In this document: piece by piece, positions 41,027 through 51,135 of the stretch
Layout of the letters: each line of letters begins with the position of its first letter
Numbering within the stretch: the stretch's first letter is position 1
NCBI GenBank assembly: GCA_965242605.1
Contig: CBDESS010000004.1
Coordinates: 1 to 64,000 of the forward strand
DNA from: JAAXHF01 sp965242605
Lineage (GTDB): Bacteria; Desulfobacterota; Binatia; Bin18
DNA length: 64,000 bases
Direction: 5' to 3'
Notes under the pieces: model-generated
Told to the model about the DNA's origin: nothing
The model's database searches: none
Seen by the model: only the letters and a program-made list of their open reading frames with translations
Program-made: the position numbers and the translations under genes

Positions 41027-42220
41027 TCAGGCCGCCAGGGCCAGCCCGCGCTTGGCCTCGTCCTGCGCGGTCGGCTCCTCAACCTTGTAGAGTTTCTGGC
41101 CGTTGTCCCACAGAATCTTGCGTCGCACCGCCTCTTCACAGTCGGACAGGCCGCCTTTGATGCGGCTGTGGACCTCGTCGCCGTACAGCGAGGTTGGGTG
41201 TGGAAAGTCGGTCTCAAACAGAATGTTGTCCGCCCCGACCTTGTCGATCAGCCGCCGGGGGGCGAGCTGCTCAAACCAGTAGCAGGCATAGACGTTGCGG
41301 GCGAAATACTCCGAAGGCAGCAGGTCAAACTCGGGGTGCTCGTCGGCCACATCGTTGCCGGAGAACTGATAGTCGAGGGCTTCAAGCGCAAACGGAATCC
41401 AGCCGATGCCGCTCTCGACCGAGATGAACTTGATGTCCGGGTAGCGGGCCAACACCCCGGACATGATCAGGTCATTCAGCTGCATGGCGTTTTTCAGAAA
41501 GATATCGACCGACAGCTCGGTAAAGGCCGCCATCTTGCCGTAGGCGCGAATCCGGTCTTCAAGCAGGCCGAGTTCCATATTGCCTGAGCCGATGTGGAAG
41601 CTGATCGGCAGGTCAAGCTCGACCGCGACCTCCCACAGCGGGTTCCAGTGGGTATCGCCCAGGAGCGGCTGGTCAAAAGCCTGCGGCTCGCCGGTGAACA
41701 GAATGCCCCGGTGGCCCAGGGCGGCACAGCGGCGGACCTCCTTGACCGCGGCCTCCACATCCCAGAAGGGCAGCGAGGTGATGGGCAGCAGCCGGCGCGA
41801 GTCAGCAGACGCCCACTCGGTCTGCCAGTCGTTGTATATCTGGACGCAGGTGAGCATCAGTTCGGAGTCGTTCAGCTTCAGGAACTCTTGGGCACCAAAG
41901 CCGCCGACATTGGGGTACATGACCATCGCCCAGATGCCCATCTTGTCCATGTACTTCAGGCGTTCCTTGGCGTCGTAGGCCCCGGGGTGCATCTCGTCGT
42001 AGGTCTTGGGCGGGTTCTTGAAGTTGCCGACCCCGGCGGTGGCCGTCAGGCCCGGGCTGGCCAGCATCGGCTTGCCGCCCACAATCCAGGACAGGCCGCC
42101 GTCTGTGTTGGTCTCGATACGCGGCACGCGGTCGCGCAGCGAGTCCTGGGCTCGGCTCGTCCACAGGTCAGGCGTTTCGGTGACGTGGGTGTCAACGTCG
42201 ATAATCGTATACGCGCTCAT
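41027..42220 (-). CDS. Amidohydrolase_2 family metal-dependent hydrolase
   Basis: This 397-aa protein has complete ligands: IDVDTHVTETPDLW (D-x-H near residue 8), LPISFHIGSGNMEL (~210) and NILFETDFPHPTSLYG (~335). Conserved helix YMDKMGIWAMVMYPNVGGFG lies at ~92. Start ATG 42220 (M-S-A-Y-T) follows GGAGGGAAGT; a start five codons earlier is less likely. It is the last gene of a minus-strand run with SDR and P450 genes upstream (27-bp and 24-bp gaps), suggesting a P450-SDR-amidohydrolase oxidation/hydrolysis operon. Confidence 0.9.
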   Translation of the reverse strand: MSAYTIIDVDTHVTETPDLWTSRAQDSLRDRVPRIETNTDGGLSWIVGGKPMLASPGLTATAGVGNFKNPPKTYDEMHPGAYDAKERLKYMDKMGIWAMVMYPNVGGFGAQEFLKLNDSELMLTCVQIYNDWQTEWASADSRRLLPITSLPFWDVEAAVKEVRRCAALGHRGILFTGEPQAFDQPLLGDTHWNPLWEVAVELDLPISFHIGSGNMELGLLEDRIRAYGKMAAFTELSVDIFLKNAMQLNDLIMSGVLARYPDIKFISVESGIGWIPFALEALDYQFSGNDVADEHPEFDLLPSEYFARNVYACYWFEQLAPRRLIDKVGADNILFETDFPHPTSLYGDEVHSRIKGGLSDCEEAVRRKILWDNGQKLYKVEEPTAQDEAKRGLALAA

Positions 42221-42247
42221 ACTTCCCTCCTTCACATAGTGACAGTC

Positions 42248-43009
42248 CTAGTGGGCAACATAGCCGCCATCGACCGCCATCGGGTGGCCGGTCACAAAAG
42301 AGGCCGCCTCAGAGCACAGCCAGACTACGGCTTCACCAATCTCGGCCGGCTGGGCCAGACGCCCGACCGGCTCGGCGGCGACCGCAGCCTCCGCGGCCTG
42401 CGTGTTGTCGGCAAAGACCCGTTGGAGCATCGGCGTATCCACGCCGCCAGGACACACCGCGTTGACCCGGATGCCGGCCTTGGCGTATTCCAGGGCGGCA
42501 GTCTTGGTCAGGCCGACGACGCCGTGTTTGGACGCCACATAGGCCGACAGGTCGGGCACGGCGACGAGGCCGGCGGCAGAGGCGGTATTCACAATCGCCC
42601 CGCCGCCGTGGCCGAGCATGTGCCCGATTTCGGCCTTCATGCTCAGCCACACGCCCTTGAGGTTAATGGCCATGACCCGCTCCCAGGTCGCCTCGGCATA
42701 GTCCCGGGTGGACTGAAGTTCGCCTCCAATGCCGGCGTTGTTGAACGCGCAGTCCAGCCGGCCATAGGTCTGGGCCGCCTGCCTGACCATTGCCTCGGCG
42801 TCCGCGGCCTGCGACACATCGGCCCGGATGCAGAGCGCTTCGCCGCCGGCGTCGCGTATCAGGCGGACCGTCTCCTCAGCGCCCTCGACATTCACATCGG
42901 CCACCACCACCTGTGCCCCTTCCCGGGCAAAAATCCGGGCGCTGGCCCGGCCAATCCCGGTGCTGCCGCCGGTAATCAGGGCGACTTTTCCTGCTACTAA
43001 TCCTGCCAT
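42248..43009 (-). CDS. SDR family NAD(P)-dependent oxidoreductase
   Basis: This 253-aa classical short-chain dehydrogenase has the cofactor-binding loop TGGSTGIG at ~14-21 and the adenine-site aspartate in VVADVNVEGA (NAD preference). N-N-A-G is at ~88-91 and the catalytic Ser near NTASAAGLVAVPDL (~142). Y-V-A-S-K (~156-160) carries the catalytic tyrosine and lysine, and NAVCPGGVDTPM follows. All essential residues are present. AAGGAGA precedes ATG 43009. It is probably co-transcribed with the P450 and amidohydrolase genes; the alcohol substrate is unknown. Confidence 0.93.
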   Translation of the reverse strand: MAGLVAGKVALITGGSTGIGRASARIFAREGAQVVVADVNVEGAEETVRLIRDAGGEALCIRADVSQAADAEAMVRQAAQTYGRLDCAFNNAGIGGELQSTRDYAEATWERVMAINLKGVWLSMKAEIGHMLGHGGGAIVNTASAAGLVAVPDLSAYVASKHGVVGLTKTAALEYAKAGIRVNAVCPGGVDTPMLQRVFADNTQAAEAAVAAEPVGRLAQPAEIGEAVVWLCSEAASFVTGHPMAVDGGYVAH

Positions 43010-43033
43010 ACCGCTTCTCCTTTCCGGGCCAGC

Positions 43034-44257
43034 CTAGCAGACCCGAGACAGACCAGAAAGACCGGACCGAGGCGAGGCACCGGCCGCAAACCGGAGCGGC
43101 AGGGTCTGCGGCCCGCGCACAATGATTGACACGATCTGCTCAATGTCCGGTGTCGCACAGGCGAACGGTGGGCAGTCAAACAACAGCGCCTCCAGGGCCA
43201 GCCGCCCTTCGAGACGGCCGAGCGGTGCGCCTAAGCAATAGTGGATACCGTAGCCAAAGGCCAGATGGTCCGGGGGGTTACGGGCGATATCAAAACGGTC
43301 CGGCTCGGGGAAGTGGCGCTCGTCACGGTTGGCCGAGCCGAGTAGCAGAAACACATTCTGGCCGGCCGCCAGCGTGCCGCCTTCCAACTCCACATCCTGC
43401 GCGGTCCGGCGAAAAATCACCTGAACCGGGGACTCATAGCGCAGCACTTCTTCGACCAGGGCGGGGACAAGGGAGGGGTCGGCCCGGACCTTGGCCAGTT
43501 CCTCTGTATGCTTGAGCAGGGTCAGCACCGCATTGCCGATCAGGTTCGTCGTTGTCTCGTTGCCGGCCAGGAGCAGCAGGACAGCCAGGGCCAGAATCTC
43601 CTGCGAGGACAGTATGTCGCGCTCTTCTTCGGCTTTGACCAGGGCGGTAATCACGTCGTCGCCAGGTTCGGTCCGTCGCCGCTCAATGCTGTGCTCAAAG
43701 TAGGCCCTGAGCTCGGCTTGGCTCGTTCGGATCTGCGCCCGTTCGGCCTCATCGGCTGGCCGGCCGGTCGCCCTCACCACATCGTCAGACCAGACCTTGA
43801 AATCATCCCGCCGCTCAGGCTCAACCCCGAGCATCTCGGCAATCACAGTCGTTGGCAGCGGGCCGGACAAGCTTGAAACCAGGTCACCCTCTGGTTGACT
43901 GCGCAGGACGCTGACCAAGTCTTGGGTAATGGCCCGGATCCGCGGCTCCAGGCCACGGATCAACCGCGGGGTAAAGCCCTTGTTGGCCAGCTTGCGCAGA
44001 CGCGTATGCTCGGGCGGATTCATGTCAAGAATCCACGGCGTCTCGGGCACGGGATTGAGGTCGCCCAGGGCTTCGGCGGTAAACACCGAGGACGAGAAGA
44101 TGTGCGGATTGCGCAAGGCAAAATCCACGTCGGCATAGCGGCTCAGCGCCCAGCACTGAAACGGGTCCAGCCACAGCACCGGGGCTGTGTCCCTGAGCTC
44201 GGCATAGTACGGGTAGGGGTTGGCATTCACTTCCGGGGAGAGCGGGTTGAAATCCAT
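43034..44257 (-). CDS. Cytochrome P450
   Basis: This 407-aa bacterial class I-type P450 contains the oxygen-binding I-helix LAGNETTT (~230-237), the E-x-x-R of VEEVLRYESP (E270/R273) and the haem loop FGYGIHYCLGAPLGR with the proximal cysteine at ~341. PPEHTRLRKLANKGFTPR is the usual C-helix. Start ATG 44257 follows AAAGGAGG; the longer frame begins with TTG and was not chosen. No ferredoxin partner is seen nearby. It heads the P450-SDR-amidohydrolase run, and a 17-bp palindrome lies just upstream at 44296-44312. Confidence 0.94.
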   Translation of the reverse strand: MDFNPLSPEVNANPYPYYAELRDTAPVLWLDPFQCWALSRYADVDFALRNPHIFSSSVFTAEALGDLNPVPETPWILDMNPPEHTRLRKLANKGFTPRLIRGLEPRIRAITQDLVSVLRSQPEGDLVSSLSGPLPTTVIAEMLGVEPERRDDFKVWSDDVVRATGRPADEAERAQIRTSQAELRAYFEHSIERRRTEPGDDVITALVKAEEERDILSSQEILALAVLLLLAGNETTTNLIGNAVLTLLKHTEELAKVRADPSLVPALVEEVLRYESPVQVIFRRTAQDVELEGGTLAAGQNVFLLLGSANRDERHFPEPDRFDIARNPPDHLAFGYGIHYCLGAPLGRLEGRLALEALLFDCPPFACATPDIEQIVSIIVRGPQTLPLRFAAGASPRSGLSGLSRVC

Positions 44258-44295
44258 CGGAACATCCTCCTTTGTCAAGAGTCTACCGCATGAAA

Positions 44296-44312
44296 ACTTG
44301 CACAGTGCAAGT
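44296..44312. promoter_or_regulatory. 17-bp perfect palindrome, candidate operator
   Basis: ACTTGCAC-A-GTGCAAGT reads the same on both strands (8-bp arms, 1-nt centre). It lies 38 bp upstream of the P450 start and 163 bp before the divergent FAD monooxygenase. A partial copy (CTGTGCAAGA) occurs near 44427-44436. Placement and symmetry suggest a dimeric regulator (TetR/GntR-like) site controlling both genes; no regulator gene is visible nearby. Confidence 0.5.
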
Positions 44313-44475
44313 GTACAGTAAAGAGCGCCGCAGGAGTGAAGCGCCCGATTCGGGCCGTGAGAAGCGGGATGTCCTTGAGCAGGAGTAAGGCCGGGCGGTG
44401 CGTTTCAGCTTGTCAAAAGTAGACTACTGTGCAAGACTCTGCCCCAATCCAGACCATCGAGAAGGAGGGTGGACC

Positions 44476-46305
<1,830 letters not shown>

Positions 46306-46321
46306 GCATCCCGGCGGCGGT

Positions 46322-46347
46322 CCGGGCAGCCCCCTGTGGCTGCCCGG
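46322..46347. terminator. Strong hairpin between convergent monooxygenase genes
   Basis: CCGGGCAGCC pairs perfectly with GGCTGCCCGG around a 6-nt loop (CCCTGT). It lies 17 bp after one stop codon and 19 bp before the other. There is no clear T tract, so it may work as a bidirectional stabilising or Rho-assisted terminator. Confidence 0.65.
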
Positions 46348-46366
46348 CCACATGGCCGGCGGCCGT

Positions 46367-47983
46367 CTATTGGAAGGTGAAGCCTTCGTAGCCCTTGGCC
46401 GCCACCTCCCGGCACTTCTGCCGATAGGCGGTCGCAGAGTTGGCATACAGGAGCAGGGCGCGTTTCTTGCCCGGGATGTTCGAGCCCATAAACCACGAGT
46501 CCCCATCACTCATGAGCGTCCGGGAGGCCAACTCGTTGGCGTGCTCCACCCAGGCTTGCTCGGCCTCCGGGCTCGGCACAACGCAGCGCAGCTTGTGCTC
46601 ACGCATATGGCCGATACAGTCGGCGATCCACTCGACAATCATCTCGGCACACACCGTGTAGTTGCAGAACGCCGAGTTGGTGGCAATAAAGAAATTGGGG
46701 AAACCGGCCGTCTGAAGCCCCAGGTAGCTGCGCGGCCCGTCGGCCCACTTATCCCGAAAGGTCTGCCCGCCCTCACCGCGGATATCGATACGGGTCAGCG
46801 GCCCGGACACTGCGTCGAAACCGGTCGCATAGATGATGACGTCGAGTTCGTACTCGGCCTGCCGGGTCTGCACGCCCTTGGCAGTGATGCGCTCAATCGG
46901 GGCTTCGCGGACATCAACCAGCGAAACATTGTCCCGGTTGTAGGTCTCGTAATAGCCGCTCTCCAGGGGAATGCGCTTGGCCCCAAACGGGTGATCCTTG
47001 GGCACCAGCTTTTCTGCCACCACCGGGTCGTGGACCCGCTCGCGAATCTTGCTGCGGACGAACTCAGCAAACGTCTCGTTGGCCTCCCGATTGGTCATAA
47101 TGTCGTGGAAGTTGCCCAGCCATTTCTTGAAGCCGGGCAGCGCCCACAGCTCCTCGTAGAGCGCGGTGCGCTCTTCTGCTGAGACCTCAAGGGCCGAGCG
47201 CGGGTCAAAGTTATGCACAAAGCCGGCCGGGGTTTCACGACACCGCTTGTGGATTTCCGGGTAGTTGGCCTTCCACTCGTTCTGGGTCTGCGGGGCGACT
47301 GCCGAGTTTCGCAGCGGGGCGCAGTAGTTCGGGGTACGCTGAAAAACGGTCAGATGACCCGCCTCCTCGGCCACGATTGGAATGAGTTGCACCGCGGTGG
47401 CACCTGTGCCGATACAGCCCACCCGCTTGCCGCGAAAGTCCACCTTCTCCTTGGGCCAGCGCGAGGTGTGAAACGACTCGCCCCTGAAGCGGTCAATGCC
47501 CTCAAAGGGAGGCGTATATTGTGCCGACAGGATGCCGACCGCTCCAACCAGAAACTGCGCCCGCGCCCGCTCGCCGCTCTCAAGCCGCACCTCCCAGCGC
47601 TTCTCGGCCTCGTCATAGACCGCGGCGGCCACGCGGGAATTGAACTGAATGTCGGGCCGCAGCTTGAACTTGTCGGCCACATAATTGAGGTAGCGCTCGT
47701 TCTCCGGCTGGCCGGAAAAATGCTCTTTCCAGTCCCACTCTTGCAGGAGTTCCTCGGAGAATGAGTAGCCGTAGGTTTCACTCTCGGAATCAAAGCGACA
47801 GCCCGGGTAGCGGTTCCAATACCAGGTGCCGCCCACCCCGGTGCCATCCTCGTAGACCCGCACCGACAGGCCCATCTTCCGCAGCCGGTACAGTTGATAG
47901 AGCCCCATCACCCCGGCACCGATGACGATCGCGTCAAATTCCCTGAGCTGCTCCGCGGCGAGTGTCTGCTGAGCGTTTGCCAT
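46367..47983 (-). CDS. FAD-dependent Baeyer-Villiger-type monooxygenase
   Basis: This 538-aa protein has the FAD motif VIGAGVMGLYQLY (~20-32), GGTWYWNRYPGCRFDSES (51-68), the fingerprint FRGESFHTSRW (166-176) and CIGTGATAVQ for NADPH (~190-199). It matches the shorter cyclohexanone monooxygenase-like type without the N-terminal extension of its convergent neighbour. FNSRVAAAVYDEAEKRWEVR and YATGFDAVSGPLTRIDIRG are typical family elements. ATG 47983 follows AAGGAGGA; the in-frame ATG at 48187 lies in the GFA gene. It is probably co-transcribed with the upstream GFA gene (52-bp gap). Confidence 0.92.
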   Translation of the reverse strand: MANAQQTLAAEQLREFDAIVIGAGVMGLYQLYRLRKMGLSVRVYEDGTGVGGTWYWNRYPGCRFDSESETYGYSFSEELLQEWDWKEHFSGQPENERYLNYVADKFKLRPDIQFNSRVAAAVYDEAEKRWEVRLESGERARAQFLVGAVGILSAQYTPPFEGIDRFRGESFHTSRWPKEKVDFRGKRVGCIGTGATAVQLIPIVAEEAGHLTVFQRTPNYCAPLRNSAVAPQTQNEWKANYPEIHKRCRETPAGFVHNFDPRSALEVSAEERTALYEELWALPGFKKWLGNFHDIMTNREANETFAEFVRSKIRERVHDPVVAEKLVPKDHPFGAKRIPLESGYYETYNRDNVSLVDVREAPIERITAKGVQTRQAEYELDVIIYATGFDAVSGPLTRIDIRGEGGQTFRDKWADGPRSYLGLQTAGFPNFFIATNSAFCNYTVCAEMIVEWIADCIGHMREHKLRCVVPSPEAEQAWVEHANELASRTLMSDGDSWFMGSNIPGKKRALLLYANSATAYRQKCREVAAKGYEGFTFQ

Positions 47984-48035
47984 AGTCTTCCTCCTTGACA
48001 GGCGTGGTGTTCGCTGTATGCCGGCCGATGGGTCG

Positions 48036-48467
48036 TTATTCGGGCAGCACAACCCCGGAACCGCCCATGTCGGCCGGCACGTCCTGCTGTTTGGCAATGC
48101 CGTCATGGATACGCAGCACGGTTTCTGCGTAGAAGACATGGACTGCCGGCTCAAACGGCAGCTCGGGGATGACCGCGGCGTAGACATCGGTCAGGCCCAT
48201 GCCGGGATGCTCGGTAAACACATGCCCGCCGCAGACCGTACACCACTTGCGGTGGCTGTTGTCGGTCTTGGCGTAGCTGCCCAGTTTGTCGGCCCCCTCG
48301 GTGACAACAACCGCCTTCGGGTCCCACAGGGTGAAGGCGTTGACCGGGCCGGCCGACCAGTGGCGGCACGACTCGCAGGGGCAATAGCCCATCGCTACCG
48401 GCGCGCCGCTCACACTCGGCTTTACCGCTCCGCAAAAACAACTGCCGGTATATGTCTTGTCGCTCAT
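48036..48467 (-). CDS. GFA (glutathione-dependent formaldehyde-activating/CENP-V-like) family protein
   Basis: This 143-aa zinc protein has two metal clusters: GSCFCGAVKP (first C-x-C), GYCPCESCRHWS (C-x-C-x-x-C) and KWCTVCGGHVF (C-x-x-C). These are the seven cysteines expected for the family fold. GFA members are thiol-adduct enzymes or small-molecule detoxification proteins; the glutathione link is not assured. AGGAGGA precedes ATG 48467. It sits upstream of the Baeyer-Villiger-type gene and downstream of a dead enoyl-CoA hydratase gene on the same strand. Confidence 0.88.
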   Translation of the reverse strand: MSDKTYTGSCFCGAVKPSVSGAPVAMGYCPCESCRHWSAGPVNAFTLWDPKAVVVTEGADKLGSYAKTDNSHRKWCTVCGGHVFTEHPGMGLTDVYAAVIPELPFEPAVHVFYAETVLRIHDGIAKQQDVPADMGGSGVVLPE

Positions 48468-48529
48468 AGTCGCTGTCCTCCTGTCCCTCTTATGATCAAA
48501 ATGTCGGGGGGGCGCAAGTCCGCGGAAGC

Positions 48530-49208
48530 TCAGAAGTCCCTCAGCCGCGCCGTTGTGTGGGGGTTGAGCACGCGCTTCATGGCTCGAGCCGCCAGCGCCG
48601 GCAGTGCGCTCAGTTTCTCGGCTACGCTTTGCGCCTCTGCCAACAGGCTCTCATCGGGCACAACCCGCTACGCCACCCCAAGCTCAAGGAGGGTTGGGGC
48701 GTCGTACTGCTCGCCGAAAAACAGCATTTCGCGGGCCTTGTTGAGCCCGACCAGGGCCGGTAACAGCGCGCTCACCCCGACGGTGACAAACGCGCCTGGC
48801 GACATCGGGGAAAAACCCCCTGGCGCTGGCCGCCCAGATGGGAAAATCGCAGTTGATCGCCAGCTCAAACCCGCCCTCAACCGCCCAGCCGTTGATCGCG
48901 CCAACCACCGGCACGTCACCAAAAACGATCTCTTGGGTGGCGCACTGTATGGCGTTGACAAACTCCCGCGCCTGGCTTGGCTCGTCCGGGTGGACAGGCT
49001 CCCTGCGGTCGTCGCCGGCGCAAAAAGCGCGGCCGGCACCGGTAAAAATGACCGCCCGGGTGGCGGGGTCGGCGTTGGCCTCGGCAAAGGCGTGGGCGAG
49101 GTCGTCCATCAGGCTGCGGTTCATAGCGTTGAGACACTCGGGCCGGTTGCAGGGCTATGGTCAGACCCCTGTATCGCCCAGCGTGCTCAGAACGGTTGAG
49201 TACGGCAT
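48530..49208 (-). pseudogene. Enoyl-CoA hydratase/isomerase pseudogene
   Basis: A crotonase-fold protein can be read in pieces. The start is MPYSTVLSTLGDTGV, then LTIAL in another frame. NRPECLNAMNRSLMDDLAHA and VIFTGAGRAFCAGDDRREP (the oxyanion region) follow in the first frame, then VVGAINGWAVEGGFELAINC. After WAASA the frame shifts again to FVTVGVSALLPALVGLNKAR and ELGVA, an in-frame TAG, and RVVPDESLLAEAQSVAEKLS to the end. At least three frameshifts and one stop are present, so it is dead. GAGGAGGG precedes the former ATG 49208. The functional hydratase at 51136 may be its replacement. Confidence 0.85.
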
Positions 49209-49234
49209 CACACTGCCCTCCTCGGCTCGGGCGC

Positions 49235-50251
49235 TCAGGCCCGGATATCCGCAATCATGCGCTTCAGCCCGGCGTCGTTCTGGCCGGGACGGTAGGGGAA
49301 ATACAGACTGACCCGGTCCAGCAGCCCGTCGTAGCGTGCCCGCAGCTTTGTGCCGATCTCGTCCAGCGGGCCGCTGATGCAGAACGCGTCCACCATCTCG
49401 TCGGTCACTTCCCGGGCCATGCCGTCCCAGTCGCCGGCCGCGGCCTTGGCGTTCAGCCGGCCGCTCAGCTCGGCCCAGCCGTGGGTGTCTAACACCGGCG
49501 CATAGGTGCGGGTCGAGGCGTAGAAGCCGATCTGACGCCGAATCTCCTCACGCTGCTCGGCGATAGCCCGCGCACTGTCGCCGGTAGCGACCAAGGCTTG
49601 GGTTGACAGCGTGAGGTCTCGGCGCGAGCGGCCGGCACGGCGCGCCCCGACCTCAAGGGCCGGGATGAGTGATGCGCGCAGAAAGCGGGGCGAGTTGAGC
49701 GGGTGGACATGAAAGCCGTCGCACATCTCGCCGGCCATCTCGGCAATCCGGCGGTTGACCCCGGCAACATAGATGGGGATGTGGGGCTGGGCGATTTTTG
49801 ACGGGCTGAAAAACGGCGTCATCATGCTCAGGCGGTAAAACTCACCCTCAAACCGCAGCCGGTCGCCGGTCTGCCAGCAGTCCCAGACCGCCCGCATGGC
49901 CAGAATCATCTCCCGCAGCTTCTTGACCGGGGAGACAAACGGGACGCCAAAGCGGCGCTCGTTGTGGCCCTTGACCTGGGTGCCCAGCCCCAGGATAAAG
50001 CGGCCCGTGGAGTTGGCTTGCAGGTCCCAGCAGGTGTGGGCCAGCACGGTCGGGTTGCGCGGAAAGGCCACGGCAATGGCCGTACCCAGACTGAGCTTGC
50101 GGGTGACCGTGCTGGCAATCGCCAGCGGCATAAACGGCTCGTGGGCAGTCTCAATAGACCACAGGCCGTCATGGCCGAGCTCCTCGGCCCAGCCGGCAAA
50201 GTCACGAATGCCGGAAAAATCGCTGGCCGCAATGACGGTATCAAACTGCAT
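49235..50251 (-). CDS. LLM class F420-dependent oxidoreductase (TIGR03617-like)
   Basis: This 338-aa luciferase-like barrel starts MQFDTVIAASDFSGI and has AEELGHDGLWSIETAHEPFM, RKLSLGTAIAVAFPRNPTVL and NSTGRFILGLGTQVKGHNER. These match the F420-using TIGR03617 subgroup. IPIYVAGVNRRIAEMAGEMC forms the later barrel. The likely cofactor is F420 and the substrate is unknown. GGAGGGAGGC precedes ATG 50251. The nitroreductase gene ends 30 bp upstream on the same strand, so the two reductases are probably co-expressed. Confidence 0.88.
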   Translation of the reverse strand: MQFDTVIAASDFSGIRDFAGWAEELGHDGLWSIETAHEPFMPLAIASTVTRKLSLGTAIAVAFPRNPTVLAHTCWDLQANSTGRFILGLGTQVKGHNERRFGVPFVSPVKKLREMILAMRAVWDCWQTGDRLRFEGEFYRLSMMTPFFSPSKIAQPHIPIYVAGVNRRIAEMAGEMCDGFHVHPLNSPRFLRASLIPALEVGARRAGRSRRDLTLSTQALVATGDSARAIAEQREEIRRQIGFYASTRTYAPVLDTHGWAELSGRLNAKAAAGDWDGMAREVTDEMVDAFCISGPLDEIGTKLRARYDGLLDRVSLYFPYRPGQNDAGLKRMIADIRA

Positions 50252-50281
50252 GGGTCGCCTCCCTCCGTATTCTCTGCCGGT

Positions 50282-50947
50282 CTAGGTCCTGGAGAACGGC
50301 GTTCCCCACGCATCGGCAAACGCCAACTCCTCAACCGGGCGGCGCGAGATCGGGCCGTGGCCACGCAGCACCGGGTAGCCGACCGGCACCACCGCGGCCG
50401 TTCCCCACGGCTCGGGGATAGCCAGCAGGTGGCGCACCTCGGGCTCCTCCCTGCACAGCAGGGTGGTCAGCACGCAGCCCAGCCCCTCGGCCCGGCAGGC
50501 CAGCAGCAGGTTCTCGACCGCGGGGTAGATTGAGCCGCCGCCGACTACCGACACACGGTCCAGCTTGGCGTCCGTCACCGCCAGCCCGTCTGGATTAAAA
50601 CAGAAGACCAGCAGGACCGGCGATTCCCCAAAATGTTCGGCCAGATAGGTACTGGCGCGCATCACCCGTTCCGCCTTGGCCCGATCCTCCTCAGAGCGGT
50701 CGGCGAACTGTTTCAGGTAGGATTGGGTGTAGGGGATGGTGATTTTTTTGTACAGCTCGCCCAGGCGCTGTTTGCGGGCCGCGTCCTTGACCACAATAAT
50801 CCGCCAGGCCTGGCGGTTGCCGCCGGTCGGTGCCCAGGTGGCAGCTTGCAGCACCCGGTAGAGCACGTCATCAGGAATGGGGTCGGGGCGCAGCCGCCGC
50901 ACCGCCCGCAGGGTTCGCATCGCGTCGTACAGGTCAAGCGTCACCAT
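50282..50947 (-). CDS. Nitroreductase family protein
   Basis: This 221-aa FMN-binding protein has the N-terminal phosphate site RTLRAVRRLRPDPIPDDVLY, ATWAPTGGNRQAWRIIVV (~37-54) and AVENLLLACRAEGLGCVLTT (~142-161). AVVPVGYPVLRGHGPISRRP ends the core with the usual G-Y-P. It would reduce nitroaromatics, quinones or enones with NAD(P)H. AGGAGG lies a few bases before ATG 50947. It heads a two-gene run with the LLM oxidoreductase and diverges from the hydratase gene at 51136. Confidence 0.92.
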   Translation of the reverse strand: MVTLDLYDAMRTLRAVRRLRPDPIPDDVLYRVLQAATWAPTGGNRQAWRIIVVKDAARKQRLGELYKKITIPYTQSYLKQFADRSEEDRAKAERVMRASTYLAEHFGESPVLLVFCFNPDGLAVTDAKLDRVSVVGGGSIYPAVENLLLACRAEGLGCVLTTLLCREEPEVRHLLAIPEPWGTAAVVPVGYPVLRGHGPISRRPVEELAFADAWGTPFSRT

Positions 50948-51060
50948 AGCATCCTCCTGCCTATGGCATAACGGTGTCCCGACGAGCCGTCAATCATGTG
51001 CCTCCTGTCCGGCGTCGTGCCGCTCAGCTCTCCTCCGGGCGTCTGCGCTGTTGCCGCCAT

Positions 51061-51089
51061 TTGACAAAGCCGGAGCGACACAGGACAAT
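51061..51089 (+). promoter_or_regulatory. Candidate sigma-70 promoter for the enoyl-CoA hydratase gene
   Basis: TTGACA (51061-51066), a 17-bp spacer and GACAAT (51084-51089) match the sigma-70 consensus at 10 of 12 positions. They lie 47 bp upstream of the ATG at 51136, leaving room for a short leader with AGGAGGA. Confidence 0.5.
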
Positions 51090-51135
51090 CGCGGCGTACC
51101 ATGAGGGAACAGCATCATTCAGGAGGAGCAAGCAC

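Noticed and set aside
44258..44278. Longer start (TTG) for the P450
   Set aside because: The AAAGGAGG site falls inside this extension and is well placed for ATG 44257.
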